DNA from: an uncultured Acidimicrobiales bacterium
Lineage (GTDB): Bacteria; Actinomycetota; Acidimicrobiia; Acidimicrobiales; SHLQ01
Length of the DNA: 50,982 nt
Assembly (NCBI GenBank): GCA_938023735.1
Contig: CALJDK010000129.1
Span: 1-50,982, forward strand
Reading direction: 5' to 3'
Shown: one piece after another, positions 8,055-16,673 of the stretch
Layout: each line of letters opens with the position of its first letter
Position numbering within the stretch: the stretch's first letter is position 1
Translations under genes and position numbers: made by a program
Notes under the pieces: generated by a model
What the model was told of the DNA's origin: nothing
Seen by the model: the letters and a program-made list of their open reading frames with translations, nothing else
Databases searched by the model: none

Positions 8055-9032
8055 ATGTCCATCGCCCCAGACCGGACCAGTCCGTGCAGGTCGATGACCG
8101 GTACCATCTCGGCCGTGTCGACAGCCCGGTTGGGAAAGCTTGCGGTCGCTACCGCCGTTGTGTTCTGGTCGCTGGGAAATCTCGTGGTTCGCGGAACCGA
8201 CCTGACCGGTCCCCAGATTGCGTTCTGGCGTTATTTGACCGCTGCCGCGTTGTACGGCATAGGACATTCGATCCTTGTAGGGCCGCTCCGATGGAACGAC
8301 TTCAAGATCGCGGCCCCAACCGGCATTGTGCTGGCCATCGAGATTGCTGCGTTCTTTGTGAGCATCAAGTCCACCACGGTCGCCAACGTCACGGTGATCG
8401 GGGCGATGTCGCCGCTGCTGCTCTTTGGTTTCGCGTCGCGACGGTTTGGCGAGATCGTGTCGCTTCGGGTTGTCGGGGCCACCGTGCTCGCTCTCGCAGG
8501 CGTGGCGGCTGTGGTCTTTGGTTCGTCCGATGGCGCGACCTGGAGCGTTCGAGGCGACCTTTTGGCGGTGGTGGCGCTGCTGTTCTTTGCGGCGTACTTT
8601 GCCCTCGGAAAAGTGGCGCGCGAATCTCTGGCCGGAATCACTCTGCAAACCCACTCACTGATCGCGGGCGTGCCGGTTTTGGCACTGGTGTTCCTCGTCG
8701 ACTCGGGCGGCATGCCGCCGCCTCCGGCCAACCAGTGGATCTACGTACTTGGACTGGTGTTCCTTCCCGGCACCGGACACCTCCTCATCAGCTGGGCACA
8801 CGCTCATGTGAGCCTGACGTTGCTGTCGTTGTTTACCCTCGGCGTGCCGGTTCTCTCGGTGTTGGGCGCAGCGATGCTTTTTGATGAGTCGGTGGTTGCG
8901 ATGCAGGTGGTGGGCATCGTGGTGGTGCTCGCGGTTCTTTCATTTGCGATTCGCGAATCGGCCCGTATGGAATCGCTCGCGGCCGAGCTCTCGCAGAACG
9001 CTAAGGAAACCGATCGGACTGCCGGATCATAG
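8055..9032 (+). CDS. DMT superfamily (EamA) transporter
   Basis: A 325-residue integral membrane protein with about ten hydrophobic helices in two EamA repeats. The first repeat starts at KLAVATAVVFWSLGNLVVRG and the second at LAVVALLFFAAYFALGKVA. Such carriers usually export amino acids, metabolites or drugs. The first 25 residues are polar, so the start could instead be ATG 8097. It stands alone between divergent DUF1214 and the MarR gene. Substrate unknown. Confidence 0.82.
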   Translation: MSIAPDRTSPCRSMTGTISAVSTARLGKLAVATAVVFWSLGNLVVRGTDLTGPQIAFWRYLTAAALYGIGHSILVGPLRWNDFKIAAPTGIVLAIEIAAFFVSIKSTTVANVTVIGAMSPLLLFGFASRRFGEIVSLRVVGATVLALAGVAAVVFGSSDGATWSVRGDLLAVVALLFFAAYFALGKVARESLAGITLQTHSLIAGVPVLALVFLVDSGGMPPPPANQWIYVLGLVFLPGTGHLLISWAHAHVSLTLLSLFTLGVPVLSVLGAAMLFDESVVAMQVVGIVVVLAVLSFAIRESARMESLAAELSQNAKETDRTAGS

Positions 9033-9055
9033 AAACTCCTTGCGTTATCCGTGAG

Positions 9056-9069
9056 TAGTCACGTACTAT
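9056..9069 (+). promoter_or_regulatory. -10 box and possible operator of the MarR-IYD operon
   Basis: TACTAT (9064-9069) ends 6 nt before the ATG at 9076. A short dyad TAGT-CACGT-ACTA (9056-9068) overlaps it, a position suitable for autorepression by the MarR protein. The arms are only 4 bp, so the operator is tentative. Confidence 0.4.
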
Positions 9070-9075
9070 GACCGC

Positions 9076-9495
9076 ATGGACCAACAACTCATCCTCTCGC
9101 TTGCGCGTTCGTGGACCCGACTTGAGCAGCGACTCGACGGCGCGCTTTCGACGATCAAAGGAATCAGCTTCAGCGAATACCAGATGCTCCGCGTTCTCGC
9201 TGACGCCCCCGACAATGCAGCGAGCCGAGTGGCACTGGCGGAGGCGGTCGGCCGAACCCCATCGGGAATCACTCGCGCCCTCCGCCCCTTGGAGAAGCTC
9301 GGCTTTGTCGAAACAAAGAAAAGCGACCGCGACGCTCGGCTGGCTCTTGCCGCCCTCACGACCGAAGGCAAAGAACTCGTAGCCGATGCGTCGGGAGTAC
9401 TCGACGATCTCGCCACCCAACTCGCCGAGAACGCCGCCAACCCAGCCGACCCGTCACGCGTCGACGCCGCATCACTCCTGTTGTCACTGTCGTGA
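9076..9495 (+). CDS. MarR family transcriptional regulator
   Basis: A 139-residue winged-helix regulator. The DNA-binding part is SEYQMLRVLADAP, then SRVALAEAVGRTPSGITRALRPLEKLGFVE (about 52-82), and the wing is KSDRDARLALAALTTEGKEL, the usual MarR DxR wing. The C-terminal helix serves dimerisation. Its stop overlaps the GTG of the nitroreductase-fold gene by 4 nt, so it probably controls that gene in response to its substrate or an aromatic ligand. Confidence 0.87.
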   Translation: MDQQLILSLARSWTRLEQRLDGALSTIKGISFSEYQMLRVLADAPDNAASRVALAEAVGRTPSGITRALRPLEKLGFVETKKSDRDARLALAALTTEGKELVADASGVLDDLATQLAENAANPADPSRVDAASLLLSLS

Positions 9496-10193
9496 GCAGC
9501 GTCTACCCGTCTCCCGAAACAGCGGCCAAGTACCCCTTCGTGCCGCACCCGTTCGAACCGCTCGACGAAGCCACCATGACGAAACGGGCAAACGAGTTCT
9601 ATGCCTCGATGGCCACCCGGCGTAGCGCCCGAGTGTTCAGCGAGAAAGCAGTGCCTCGCGAGCTCATCGATCTGGCCATCGGTACCGCCGCCACCGCCCC
9701 ATCGGGGGCCCATCAGCAACCTTGGACATTCGTGGTAATCGGCGACCCCGAAACGAAACGCAAAATCCGCGAAGCGGCCGAAGAGGAAGAGCGCAAGAAC
9801 TACGAAGGCGGCCGGATGCCCGAAGAGTGGCGCGAGGTGCTCGAACCCCTCGGCACGCATAGCAACAAGGAGTACCTCGAACTGGTGCCATGGATCGTGG
9901 TGGCATTCGAGCAGCGTTATTCCCTGCGACCCGACGGCTCAAAGCAGCATCACTACTACGTCAAAGAGAGCCTTGGTATCGCGTGCGGAATGTTCATCGC
10001 CGCGCTGCACACCATGGGGCTCACCACGCTCACCCATACGCCGTCACCGATGAAATTCCTGTCGCACCTGCTCGAGCGCCCGGCAAGCGAACGCCCCTTC
10101 GTTCTCTTCCCGGTGGGCTACCCCGAGCCAGGTTCACTCGTGCCCGACATCGAGCGGAAGCCGCTCGCCGACGTGATGGTCAACTTCCCCTAG
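9492..10193 (+). CDS. Iodotyrosine deiodinase-like flavoprotein (nitroreductase superfamily)
   Basis: A 233-residue FMN protein. The flavin-binding start is TRRSARVFSEKAVP (42-55), followed by APSGAHQQPWTFVVI (69-83) as in iodotyrosine deiodinases. The lid holds E100, Y104 and K126 (EEEERKNY and NKEYL), matching the Glu-Tyr-Lys triad that grips the halotyrosine zwitterion in the animal enzyme. HYYVKESLGIACGMFIAALHTMGLTTLTHTP and LFPVGYP complete the match. Known members reductively remove halide from halotyrosines. It is coupled to a MarR regulator. Physiological substrate not proven; a general nitroreductase is less likely given the triad. Confidence 0.82.
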   Translation: MSSVYPSPETAAKYPFVPHPFEPLDEATMTKRANEFYASMATRRSARVFSEKAVPRELIDLAIGTAATAPSGAHQQPWTFVVIGDPETKRKIREAAEEEERKNYEGGRMPEEWREVLEPLGTHSNKEYLELVPWIVVAFEQRYSLRPDGSKQHHYYVKESLGIACGMFIAALHTMGLTTLTHTPSPMKFLSHLLERPASERPFVLFPVGYPEPGSLVPDIERKPLADVMVNFP

Positions 10194-10208
10194 GGGGTTA
10201 TGGCACCG

Positions 10209-11378
10209 CTACCAGCGGGCCGTCACCGCCGCCGGTTTCCGAAAGATCAAACCTTCGGGGGCCGTGCTCTGTGCTGGGTCGAGTTGAAGATCAGGAAGCT
10301 GGTCGAGCACCGCAGTCAGCGCCGCCGTGGTCTCCAAGCGGGCCAGATGTACGCCGAGGCAGCCGTGCGGCCCCTGCACGAACGTGACATGTTGGCGGTG
10401 GTTTGGCCGGGTGATGTCGTAGGTGTCCGGGTCGGGAAACACCGAAGGGTCACGGTTGGCCCCGAGCAGAGAGACGGTTACCAGGTCGCGCTCGGGAATC
10501 ATCACATCGCCGAGCTGTGTGTCGGCCGTCGCATACCGGTCGATCACCGCCGCCGCAGGCTCGAGTCGAAGCGACTCCTCAATAGCTGAGCTAAGCAACG
10601 ACCGATCGGCTTGCACCTGGGCGAGAATCTCGGAGTGCGTCAGCAGGTGCCACAACACGTTGGCTGTCATCCCCTCCGATGTTTCGATGGCACCGAACAT
10701 GACCACGGCGGTGGCGGCGACAACTTCGTCGCTACGAAGAATCGCGTCATCTCGAAGGGTATTGAGGAACTCGCTCGTGCCTGCCTCGACGCTCGCCGCA
10801 ACTCGCTCATAGAGCTGATCGAGCGCCGCACGGCCGGAGGTAGGCACATCCTCACCCAAGGTGACGCCAACGATCGCGTCGGAGAATTTTCCGTACCAGT
10901 CGAGCACCTGGGACGGATCGACATCAGACAAGCCGAGGAACGTTGTGATCGAATCGACAGCCATTGGCGCAGCAAGCGCGGTGCGAAGCTCGGCACTGCC
11001 ATCGCCCGCCAGCGATGCAACCCGCTCCTTGGCAAGGTTCCAAATGACCGCCTCGTACTTGTCGCGCACTAACGCTGGCCGAAACGGCGCCGCAAAAGCC
11101 CGACGATGGCGAGAATGCTCGTCCCCATCGAGGGAAAGCATCGACTGGCCGATCACCGCTGCGGTTGAAAACCGAGGGTCATCGACGGTGAACGCCTCGG
11201 CGTCACGCATCACTTCAATGGCGAGATCGCGTGAGGTAACCAGCCACGCACCCAACGCCGGAATCCACGACACCGGCTCGGATTCTCGAAGCCTCGCCAA
11301 GAACTCATAAGGAAAACTCTGTAGGTCCTCGACCCTGATTGAGGCACCTAGTGGAAACTGTTCCGACCGTTGGGACAC
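10209..11378 (-). CDS. Cytochrome P450
   Basis: A 389-residue soluble P450. The heme loop is FVQGPHGCLGVHLARLE, with Cys340 as thiolate ligand. The K-helix ExxR is EESLR. The I-helix reads VVMFGAIETSEGM, keeping the acid-Thr pair but not the common AGxDTT wording. GTG start at 11378, 6 nt behind a TAGCGT -10. It converges on the IYD-like gene (15-bp gap), with no ferredoxin or reductase gene nearby. Substrate unknown. Confidence 0.9.
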   Translation of the reverse strand: MSQRSEQFPLGASIRVEDLQSFPYEFLARLRESEPVSWIPALGAWLVTSRDLAIEVMRDAEAFTVDDPRFSTAAVIGQSMLSLDGDEHSRHRRAFAAPFRPALVRDKYEAVIWNLAKERVASLAGDGSAELRTALAAPMAVDSITTFLGLSDVDPSQVLDWYGKFSDAIVGVTLGEDVPTSGRAALDQLYERVAASVEAGTSEFLNTLRDDAILRSDEVVAATAVVMFGAIETSEGMTANVLWHLLTHSEILAQVQADRSLLSSAIEESLRLEPAAAVIDRYATADTQLGDVMIPERDLVTVSLLGANRDPSVFPDPDTYDITRPNHRQHVTFVQGPHGCLGVHLARLETTAALTAVLDQLPDLQLDPAQSTAPEGLIFRKPAAVTARW

Positions 11379-11384
11379 GGCGAG

Positions 11385-11390
11385 ACGCTA
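11385..11390 (-). promoter_or_regulatory. -10 box TAGCGT for the P450 at 10209-11378
   Basis: TAGCGT on the minus strand, 6 nt before the GTG start; leaderless transcript inferred. Confidence 0.4.
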
Positions 11391-11407
11391 CTCCAGCCGC
11401 AAACGCT

Positions 11408-11437
11408 ACTGCCGACAGAAGTACCAACGTTGGCAGT
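11408..11437. promoter_or_regulatory. Inverted repeat between P450 and malate synthase genes
   Basis: ACTGCCGAC (11408-11416) and GTTGGCAGT (11429-11437) form 9-bp arms with one mismatch around a 12-nt spacer. It is placed in the divergent promoter region and could be an operator for malate synthase or the P450. The binding factor is unknown. Confidence 0.35.
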
Positions 11438-11500
11438 CGAGCCGTATCGTAGAGATCACTCGTCCCCACATCGCTCCACAGAGATTGAGAAAAACCCCGC

Positions 11501-13657
11501 ATGAAGATCGGCAAGCTTGAAGTCGCTGATGTCCTCTATTCCTTTGTTTCCGACGAGGTCCTTCCAGGCACCGAAGTATCAGCCGACGACTTCTGGGCAT
11601 CACTCGAGAACATCGTCGCCGAGCTCGGACCTCGCAACGCCGCGCTGCTTGCCCGACGCGATGAACTTCAGGAACAGATCGATCAGTGGCATCGCGACCA
11701 CGCCGACAACCATGACGGTGCCGAGTATGCCGATTTCCTCCGAAGCATCGACTATCTCGATTATCAAACCGAGCCCACCGAAGTCGTCACCACCAACGTC
11801 GATATCGAGATTACGTCGGTGCCTGGTCCGCAGCTTGTGGTGCCTCTCGACAACGCCCGATACGCACTGAACGCAGCCAACGCCCGCTGGGGCAGCCTTT
11901 ACGACGCGCTGTACGGCACCGACGCCATCGCCCACGCCGATGGCTGCAGCCCGGGCAGCCGCTACAACCCGATCCGTGGACGACGCGTCGTCGACTGGGG
12001 TCGCGACTTCCTCGACCGGCATTTCTCGCTCGACAAGGCCAGCCATCACTGGTCGGTCAAGTACTCGGTGGCCGACGGCGACCTTCAGGTCGAGAGCGGC
12101 GATGGTGTTATCAGCACCCTGCTGCGCCCGGAACGTTTCGTTGGCTACACCGGCGACCCGGCCGCACCCGACACCATCCTTCTGCAGAAGAACGGTCTGC
12201 GTTGCGAGCTGCTGATTGGCGAGGGCCATTTCATCGGCCGCGCCGACCCCGCCGGGATTTTCGACATCCGAATCGAATCAGCAATCAGCACCATCATGGA
12301 CTGCGAAGATTCGGTCTCGGCCGTCGACGCCGACGACAAGGTAACCGTGTACGGCAACTGGCTTGGCCTGATGAAGGGCGACCTGGTGGAGACCTTCACC
12401 AAGGGCGGCGAAACCGTCCGCCGCGAGCTCGAGTCCGACATGGCCTACAAGAATGCCGAGGGCGAAGACATGACGGTGCGCGGCCGCACACTCATGCTTG
12501 TGCGCAATGTCGGCCCCCACCTTCAGACCGATGCCGTCCTTTATGAAGGCGAACCAATCTTCGAGACGATGCTCGACGCCATGGTCACCACGCTGGCAGC
12601 AAAACACGATCTTCTCGGTAACGGAGCTCACACCAACAGTGCCGAGGGTTCGGTGTACATCGTGAAGCCAAAGATGCATGGCCCCCAAGAGGTCGAGCTC
12701 AACGTCGAACTCTTCGGCATGGTCGAAGATGCTCTTGGACTCGAGCGCAACACGATGAAGATCGGCATCATGGACGAGGAGCGCCGCACGTCACTTGGCC
12801 TCAAGGCCGCGATCACGGCAGCTCGCGAACGGCTGGTGTTTATCAACACCGGTTTCCTCGACCGCACCGGCGACGAGATCCACACCGACATGGAAGCTGG
12901 CCCCATGCTCCCGAAGGGTGAGATGAAGGGAGCCACATGGCTGAAAGCGTACGAGGATTCCAACGTCGATACCGGCCTTGCCTGTGGCCTCAAAGGCCGA
13001 GCGCAGATCGGCAAAGGAATGTGGGCTATCCCCGATCAGATGGCCAACATGCTCGCCACCAAGATCGGACATCCGCTCTCTGGCGCAACCTGTGCGTGGG
13101 TACCGTCACCCACGGCGGCCACACTGCACGCAACCCACTACTTCATGCTGTCGGTCGATGACCGCCAGAACGATTTGGTGAATCGGCCGCGCCGCCGGGT
13201 GGCCGACATGTTGGCGATTCCTACGCTGCCGGACGACCGCACCCTTACACCCGAGTTCATTCAGCGCGAGCTTGAGAACAACACGCAGGGAATTCTTGGG
13301 TACGTGGTTCGTTGGGTCGGCCAGGGTGTTGGCTGCTCAACGGTTCCCGATGTCGAAGATGTAGGGCTGATGGAAGATCTCGCGACGCTGCGAATCTCGA
13401 GCCAGCATGTGGCCAACTGGTTGCATCACGGTCTCATCAGTGCCGAGCAGGTGCGCACCACGATGGAGCGGATGGCCACCGTGGTCGACCAGCAGAACTC
13501 CCAAGATGCTGCGTACGTACCGATGTCGGCCGATTTCGAAAACAGCGAGTCGTTCAAAGCCGCTCTTGCCTTGGTAATGGAAGGCCGTGTGCAGCCCAAC
13601 GGCTACACCGAAGCCATCCTCCGCCGTCACCGCAGAGCCGTAAAGGCCCTCGCCTAA
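11501..13657 (+). CDS. glcB: Malate synthase G
   Basis: A 718-residue monomeric malate synthase, the usual length for isoform G, condensing glyoxylate and acetyl-CoA to malate. By alignment to the well-studied mycobacterial enzyme, the glyoxylate-contacting Arg is R335 (GRTLMLVRNVGPH), Mg ligands are E426 (GIMDEERRTS) and D454 (GFLDRTGDE), and the catalytic base is D626 (MEDLATLRISSQ). GVGCSTVPD carries the acetyl-CoA-site Cys. It starts at ATG 11501; no isocitrate lyase is in the window. Convergent MBL hydrolase follows after 47 bp containing repeat copy B. Confidence 0.96.
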   Translation: MKIGKLEVADVLYSFVSDEVLPGTEVSADDFWASLENIVAELGPRNAALLARRDELQEQIDQWHRDHADNHDGAEYADFLRSIDYLDYQTEPTEVVTTNVDIEITSVPGPQLVVPLDNARYALNAANARWGSLYDALYGTDAIAHADGCSPGSRYNPIRGRRVVDWGRDFLDRHFSLDKASHHWSVKYSVADGDLQVESGDGVISTLLRPERFVGYTGDPAAPDTILLQKNGLRCELLIGEGHFIGRADPAGIFDIRIESAISTIMDCEDSVSAVDADDKVTVYGNWLGLMKGDLVETFTKGGETVRRELESDMAYKNAEGEDMTVRGRTLMLVRNVGPHLQTDAVLYEGEPIFETMLDAMVTTLAAKHDLLGNGAHTNSAEGSVYIVKPKMHGPQEVELNVELFGMVEDALGLERNTMKIGIMDEERRTSLGLKAAITAARERLVFINTGFLDRTGDEIHTDMEAGPMLPKGEMKGATWLKAYEDSNVDTGLACGLKGRAQIGKGMWAIPDQMANMLATKIGHPLSGATCAWVPSPTAATLHATHYFMLSVDDRQNDLVNRPRRRVADMLAIPTLPDDRTLTPEFIQRELENNTQGILGYVVRWVGQGVGCSTVPDVEDVGLMEDLATLRISSQHVANWLHHGLISAEQVRTTMERMATVVDQQNSQDAAYVPMSADFENSESFKAALALVMEGRVQPNGYTEAILRRHRRAVKALA

Positions 13658-13666
13658 TCGAAAGAC

Positions 13667-13687
13667 GGTTCCAGCCCCCCAGACACC
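13667..13687. repeat. Palindromic repeat family, degenerate half copy B
   Basis: GGTTCCAG (13667-13674), six C, then AGACACC (13681-13687) followed by GTATTTCG. It reads as a single half of the family core GTTCCAGACACC with a run of C inserted. It sits between the convergent malate synthase and MBL genes. Confidence 0.45.
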
Positions 13688-13704
13688 GTATTTCGTTTTG
13701 TGGG

Positions 13705-14565
13705 TTAGCGGGATTCGATTTCTACTCGATGGAGGTCGTCGCCGATTTCAATTTTGCCGGTGAAGTGTGGGGTGCAGAGGTCTCGCCAGTCGTCGCCCGG
13801 GTCGCCGGCGGGGATGGGCGGCACGTAGTGCGTGAGGATCAGCGTGGGCAGCTCGGCGCGGGCCGCGGTCTGTGCGGCTTCGGCTGGCGATGAGTGATAG
13901 TCGAGCGTGTCCTGCATCCGCTGGAGCGGGATGTTCTCTATGATGTCTTTGCGGATCACGGTATGGACCAGTGCGTCGGCGCCGCTGCACAGTGAGTCTA
14001 GACCTTCGCACGGCACGGTATCGCCAGCGGCTACCACCGCACACGAGCCAGAGTCGTCGGTGTAGTCGAACCGGAAACCAACACTTGGCTCGACCGGTTT
14101 GTGGTCGGTGGGAGCACAGGTAATGACCACGTTGCCCGGCAGATCGACCGCCCCATCGCTGACCTCGATCACGTTTACCTCAGGCGGAGCTTCGAGATCG
14201 TCATGATGCGCGATGCGGTAGTCGATGTCAGGAGCCAGGGACGCCATGATGTGCTCCACCACCTTCTTGGTTCCGACCGGGCCAACGATGGTGAGCGGCG
14301 TGGGCTCGAAGGTCATGACCCATCGGGTGGTGATGACATCGTTGAGGTCGGTGATGTGATCGCTATGAAGATGGGTGATGAGCACGGCGCTCAGGTTTGG
14401 GGCGCCCAACATGACGGCGCCGAGGCGCATAAGCACGCCGCGGCCAGCGTCGACGAGGTAGTGCTCGGCATCGTCGCCGGTGCCAGCAGAGATGAGGGTT
14501 GCCGGACCAGCCCGGTCGGGGCTGGGCATGGGGCTACCGGTGCCAAGAAGAGTTACTGAGAGCAT
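13705..14565 (-). CDS. MBL-fold metallo-hydrolase (RNase Z-like)
   Basis: A 286-residue metallo-beta-lactamase-fold protein of the ElaC/RNase Z branch. LLGTGSPMPSPDRAGPATLI opens the fold, the zinc motif is H65-L-H67-S-D69-H70, AGDTVPCEGL supplies the bridging Asp, and a late H lies in LTHYVPP. It lacks the long exosite arm expected of true tRNase Z, so a small-molecule or ester hydrolase is as likely. A GGAGA ribosome binding site precedes ATG 14565. It lies 59 bp downstream of the GlxD gene on the same strand and may be co-transcribed with it. Confidence 0.82.
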   Translation of the reverse strand: MLSVTLLGTGSPMPSPDRAGPATLISAGTGDDAEHYLVDAGRGVLMRLGAVMLGAPNLSAVLITHLHSDHITDLNDVITTRWVMTFEPTPLTIVGPVGTKKVVEHIMASLAPDIDYRIAHHDDLEAPPEVNVIEVSDGAVDLPGNVVITCAPTDHKPVEPSVGFRFDYTDDSGSCAVVAAGDTVPCEGLDSLCSGADALVHTVIRKDIIENIPLQRMQDTLDYHSSPAEAAQTAARAELPTLILTHYVPPIPAGDPGDDWRDLCTPHFTGKIEIGDDLHRVEIESR

Positions 14566-14624
14566 TAGATTCTCCGACGTTCAGACCGACCACAACAAAC
14601 TGCCACTCTAACTTGCACTAGTTG

Positions 14625-15956
14625 TCAGCTAGAACTCACACCCGGAATCCAGCTGGTTCCCGCAAGCGGAACCTTGGCCATCGCAGCGGCTTCGACGGTG
14701 AGCGCGGCAAGGTCTTCGGGCTCAAGGTTGGTCACGTGCGACTTGCCGCAGGCACGAGCAATGGTCTGCGCTTCGACCGACAACACCCTCAGGTAGTTGG
14801 CCAATCGGCGGCCACCGATCTCAGGATCGAGACGAGAAGCCAGCGCCGGATCCTGAGTTGTAATGCCCGCCGGGTCGTTACCGGCTTGGAAGTCTTCCCA
14901 GTACCCGGCCGAAGTTCCCAGCTTGTTGTACTCGGCCTCGAGCGCCGGGTCGTTGTCACCGATGGCGATGAGTGCCGCAGTACCGATGGACACCGCATCG
15001 GCACCCAGAGCGATGGCCTTGGCCACGTCGGCACCCGACCGGATACCTCCCGCGGCGATGAGCTTGACCTCCCGATGAGCTTCCAGATCCTGGAGCGCCC
15101 GGACCGCCTCGGGGATAGCTGCGATCGTGGGGATTCCGACGTGCTCGATGAACACATCCTGGGTGGCGGCGGTACCGCCCTGCATGCCGTCGACAACCAC
15201 GGCATCAGCCCCGGCCTTCACCGAAAGTGCGGTGTCGTAATACGGGCGCGCAGCACCGACCTTGATGTAGATGGGCACCCGGTGGTTGGTGATCTCTCGA
15301 AGTTCGAGAATCTTGATGGCTAGGTCATCGGGGCCCGTCCAGTCGGGATGCCGACACGCCGAGCGCTGGTCGATTCCCTGCGGCAGGGTGCGCATGCTGG
15401 CAACCCGTTCGTTGATTTTTTGCCCCATGAGCATTCCGCCACCGCCGGGCTTTGCGCCCTGGCCCACCACAACTTCGATGGCGTCGGCTTTGCGAAGATC
15501 GTCGGGGTTCATGCCGTAGCGACTCGGCAGGTACTGATACACAAGCTTGCTGGAATGGGTGCGCTCTTCAGGCGTCATGCCGCCATCGCCAGTGGTCGTG
15601 GAGGTTCCGACCGCGTTGGCGCCACGACCCAGCGACTCTTTGGCGTTGGCCGACAGCGAGCCAAAACTCATGCCGGCAATGGTGATTGGAATGTCGAGAT
15701 GAACCGGTTGTTCGGCGGTGTTGGCGCCGATGACCACGTCGGTTCCGCAGGCCTCGCGGTATCCCTCGAGCGGGTAACGAGACATCGAGGCGCCGAGCAC
15801 GACGAGATCGTCGAGGGTGGGAAGTTCACGCTTGGCGCCCCACCCGCGGATCCGGTAGATACCGGTGTTCGCGGCTCGGCGAATTTCAGCGATGACGTTC
15901 CGGTCGTAGGTGTAGGACTCGCGAAGGTTCCACGGCTGATCAACGTTGTCGGTCAT
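14625..15956 (-). CDS. glxD: Glutamate synthase-like FMN protein (GlxD / MgsC)
   Basis: A 443-residue stand-alone version of the FMN- and Fe-S-binding synthase domain of glutamate synthase large subunit. Visible motifs are QGAKPGGGGMLMGQKI (about 178-193), YIKVGAARPYY, the FMN phosphate-binding stretch VVVDGMQGGTAATQDV, and LIAAGGIRSGADVAKAIALGADAVSIGTAALIAIG. In the methylamine pathway this subunit (MgsC) with MgsA and MgsB forms N-methylglutamate from gamma-glutamylmethylamide and 2-oxoglutarate. It follows the GlxC gene by 3 nt. Whether it handles ammonia, methylamine or another amine cannot be told. Confidence 0.85.
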   Translation of the reverse strand: MTDNVDQPWNLRESYTYDRNVIAEIRRAANTGIYRIRGWGAKRELPTLDDLVVLGASMSRYPLEGYREACGTDVVIGANTAEQPVHLDIPITIAGMSFGSLSANAKESLGRGANAVGTSTTTGDGGMTPEERTHSSKLVYQYLPSRYGMNPDDLRKADAIEVVVGQGAKPGGGGMLMGQKINERVASMRTLPQGIDQRSACRHPDWTGPDDLAIKILELREITNHRVPIYIKVGAARPYYDTALSVKAGADAVVVDGMQGGTAATQDVFIEHVGIPTIAAIPEAVRALQDLEAHREVKLIAAGGIRSGADVAKAIALGADAVSIGTAALIAIGDNDPALEAEYNKLGTSAGYWEDFQAGNDPAGITTQDPALASRLDPEIGGRRLANYLRVLSVEAQTIARACGKSHVTNLEPEDLAALTVEAAAMAKVPLAGTSWIPGVSSS

Positions 15957-15959
15957 GGC

Positions 15960-16673
15960 TTAGACCTTTCCTTCGCGGCTGGATTGCGACCCGGCGAGTT
16001 CGGCGTCGATGTCGTCGACATGAAAGTTGTAGAGCTTGCGGGCCGAGCCGTACCGAGTGAATGACGCTGGGTCGGCATCCATTCCGGCTGCGTCGAGAAG
16101 ACGGGCGATGGTTTCGAGATGTTCAGTCCGCATCTCCTTTTCGATGCAGTCGGCGCCGAGCGACTCGACCTTGCCTCGAACGAATAGGTTGGCTTCGTAG
16201 AGCGAGTCGCCAAGATCGGCCCCGGCATCGCCGAGTACCACAAGGTTTCCGGCTTGACCCATGAAGGCACTCATATGGCCAACGTTGCCGCCAACGACGA
16301 TGTCGACGCCCTTCATCGAGATGCCGCAACGCGAGCCCGAGTTTCCTTCGATGACTACCAGGCCACCGTTGCCAGTTGCGCCTGCAGACATCGTGGCGCT
16401 GCCGGTGATGTGCACGGTGCCCGACATGATGTTCTCGGCGAGGCCGGTGCTGGCGTTTCCGTCGACCCGAACCGTTCCCCTCTGGTGCATTCCAGCGCAG
16501 TAGTAGCCGACCGACCCATCGATATGGACCTCGATGTCGCTCTCGATTCCGGCGGCCACGGCATGGGCGCCCCGAGGGTTGGTGACCCGAAACGACCCTG
16601 AGGTACCAGCGTGTAGCGCCCGGTTGACATCGCGCAGCGATGCAACCGACAGATCCAAAATAGTCTCGGTCAT
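15960..16673 (-). CDS. glxC: GXGXG-motif glutamate synthase-like subunit (GlxC / MgsB)
   Basis: A 237-residue right-handed beta-helix protein like the C-terminal GXGXG domain of glutamate synthase. Repeating short strands with G-x-G turns are seen: IDGSVGYYCAGMHQRGTVRVDGNASTG, MSGTVHITGSATMSAGATGNGGLVVIEGNSG and DIVVGGNVGHMSAFMGQAGNLVVLGDAGADLGDS. ATG 16673 overlaps the upstream stop as ATGA, which decides the start over a longer in-frame extension. It is the middle gene of the glxB-glxC-glxD operon. Confidence 0.87.
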   Translation of the reverse strand: MTETILDLSVASLRDVNRALHAGTSGSFRVTNPRGAHAVAAGIESDIEVHIDGSVGYYCAGMHQRGTVRVDGNASTGLAENIMSGTVHITGSATMSAGATGNGGLVVIEGNSGSRCGISMKGVDIVVGGNVGHMSAFMGQAGNLVVLGDAGADLGDSLYEANLFVRGKVESLGADCIEKEMRTEHLETIARLLDAAGMDADPASFTRYGSARKLYNFHVDDIDAELAGSQSSREGKV

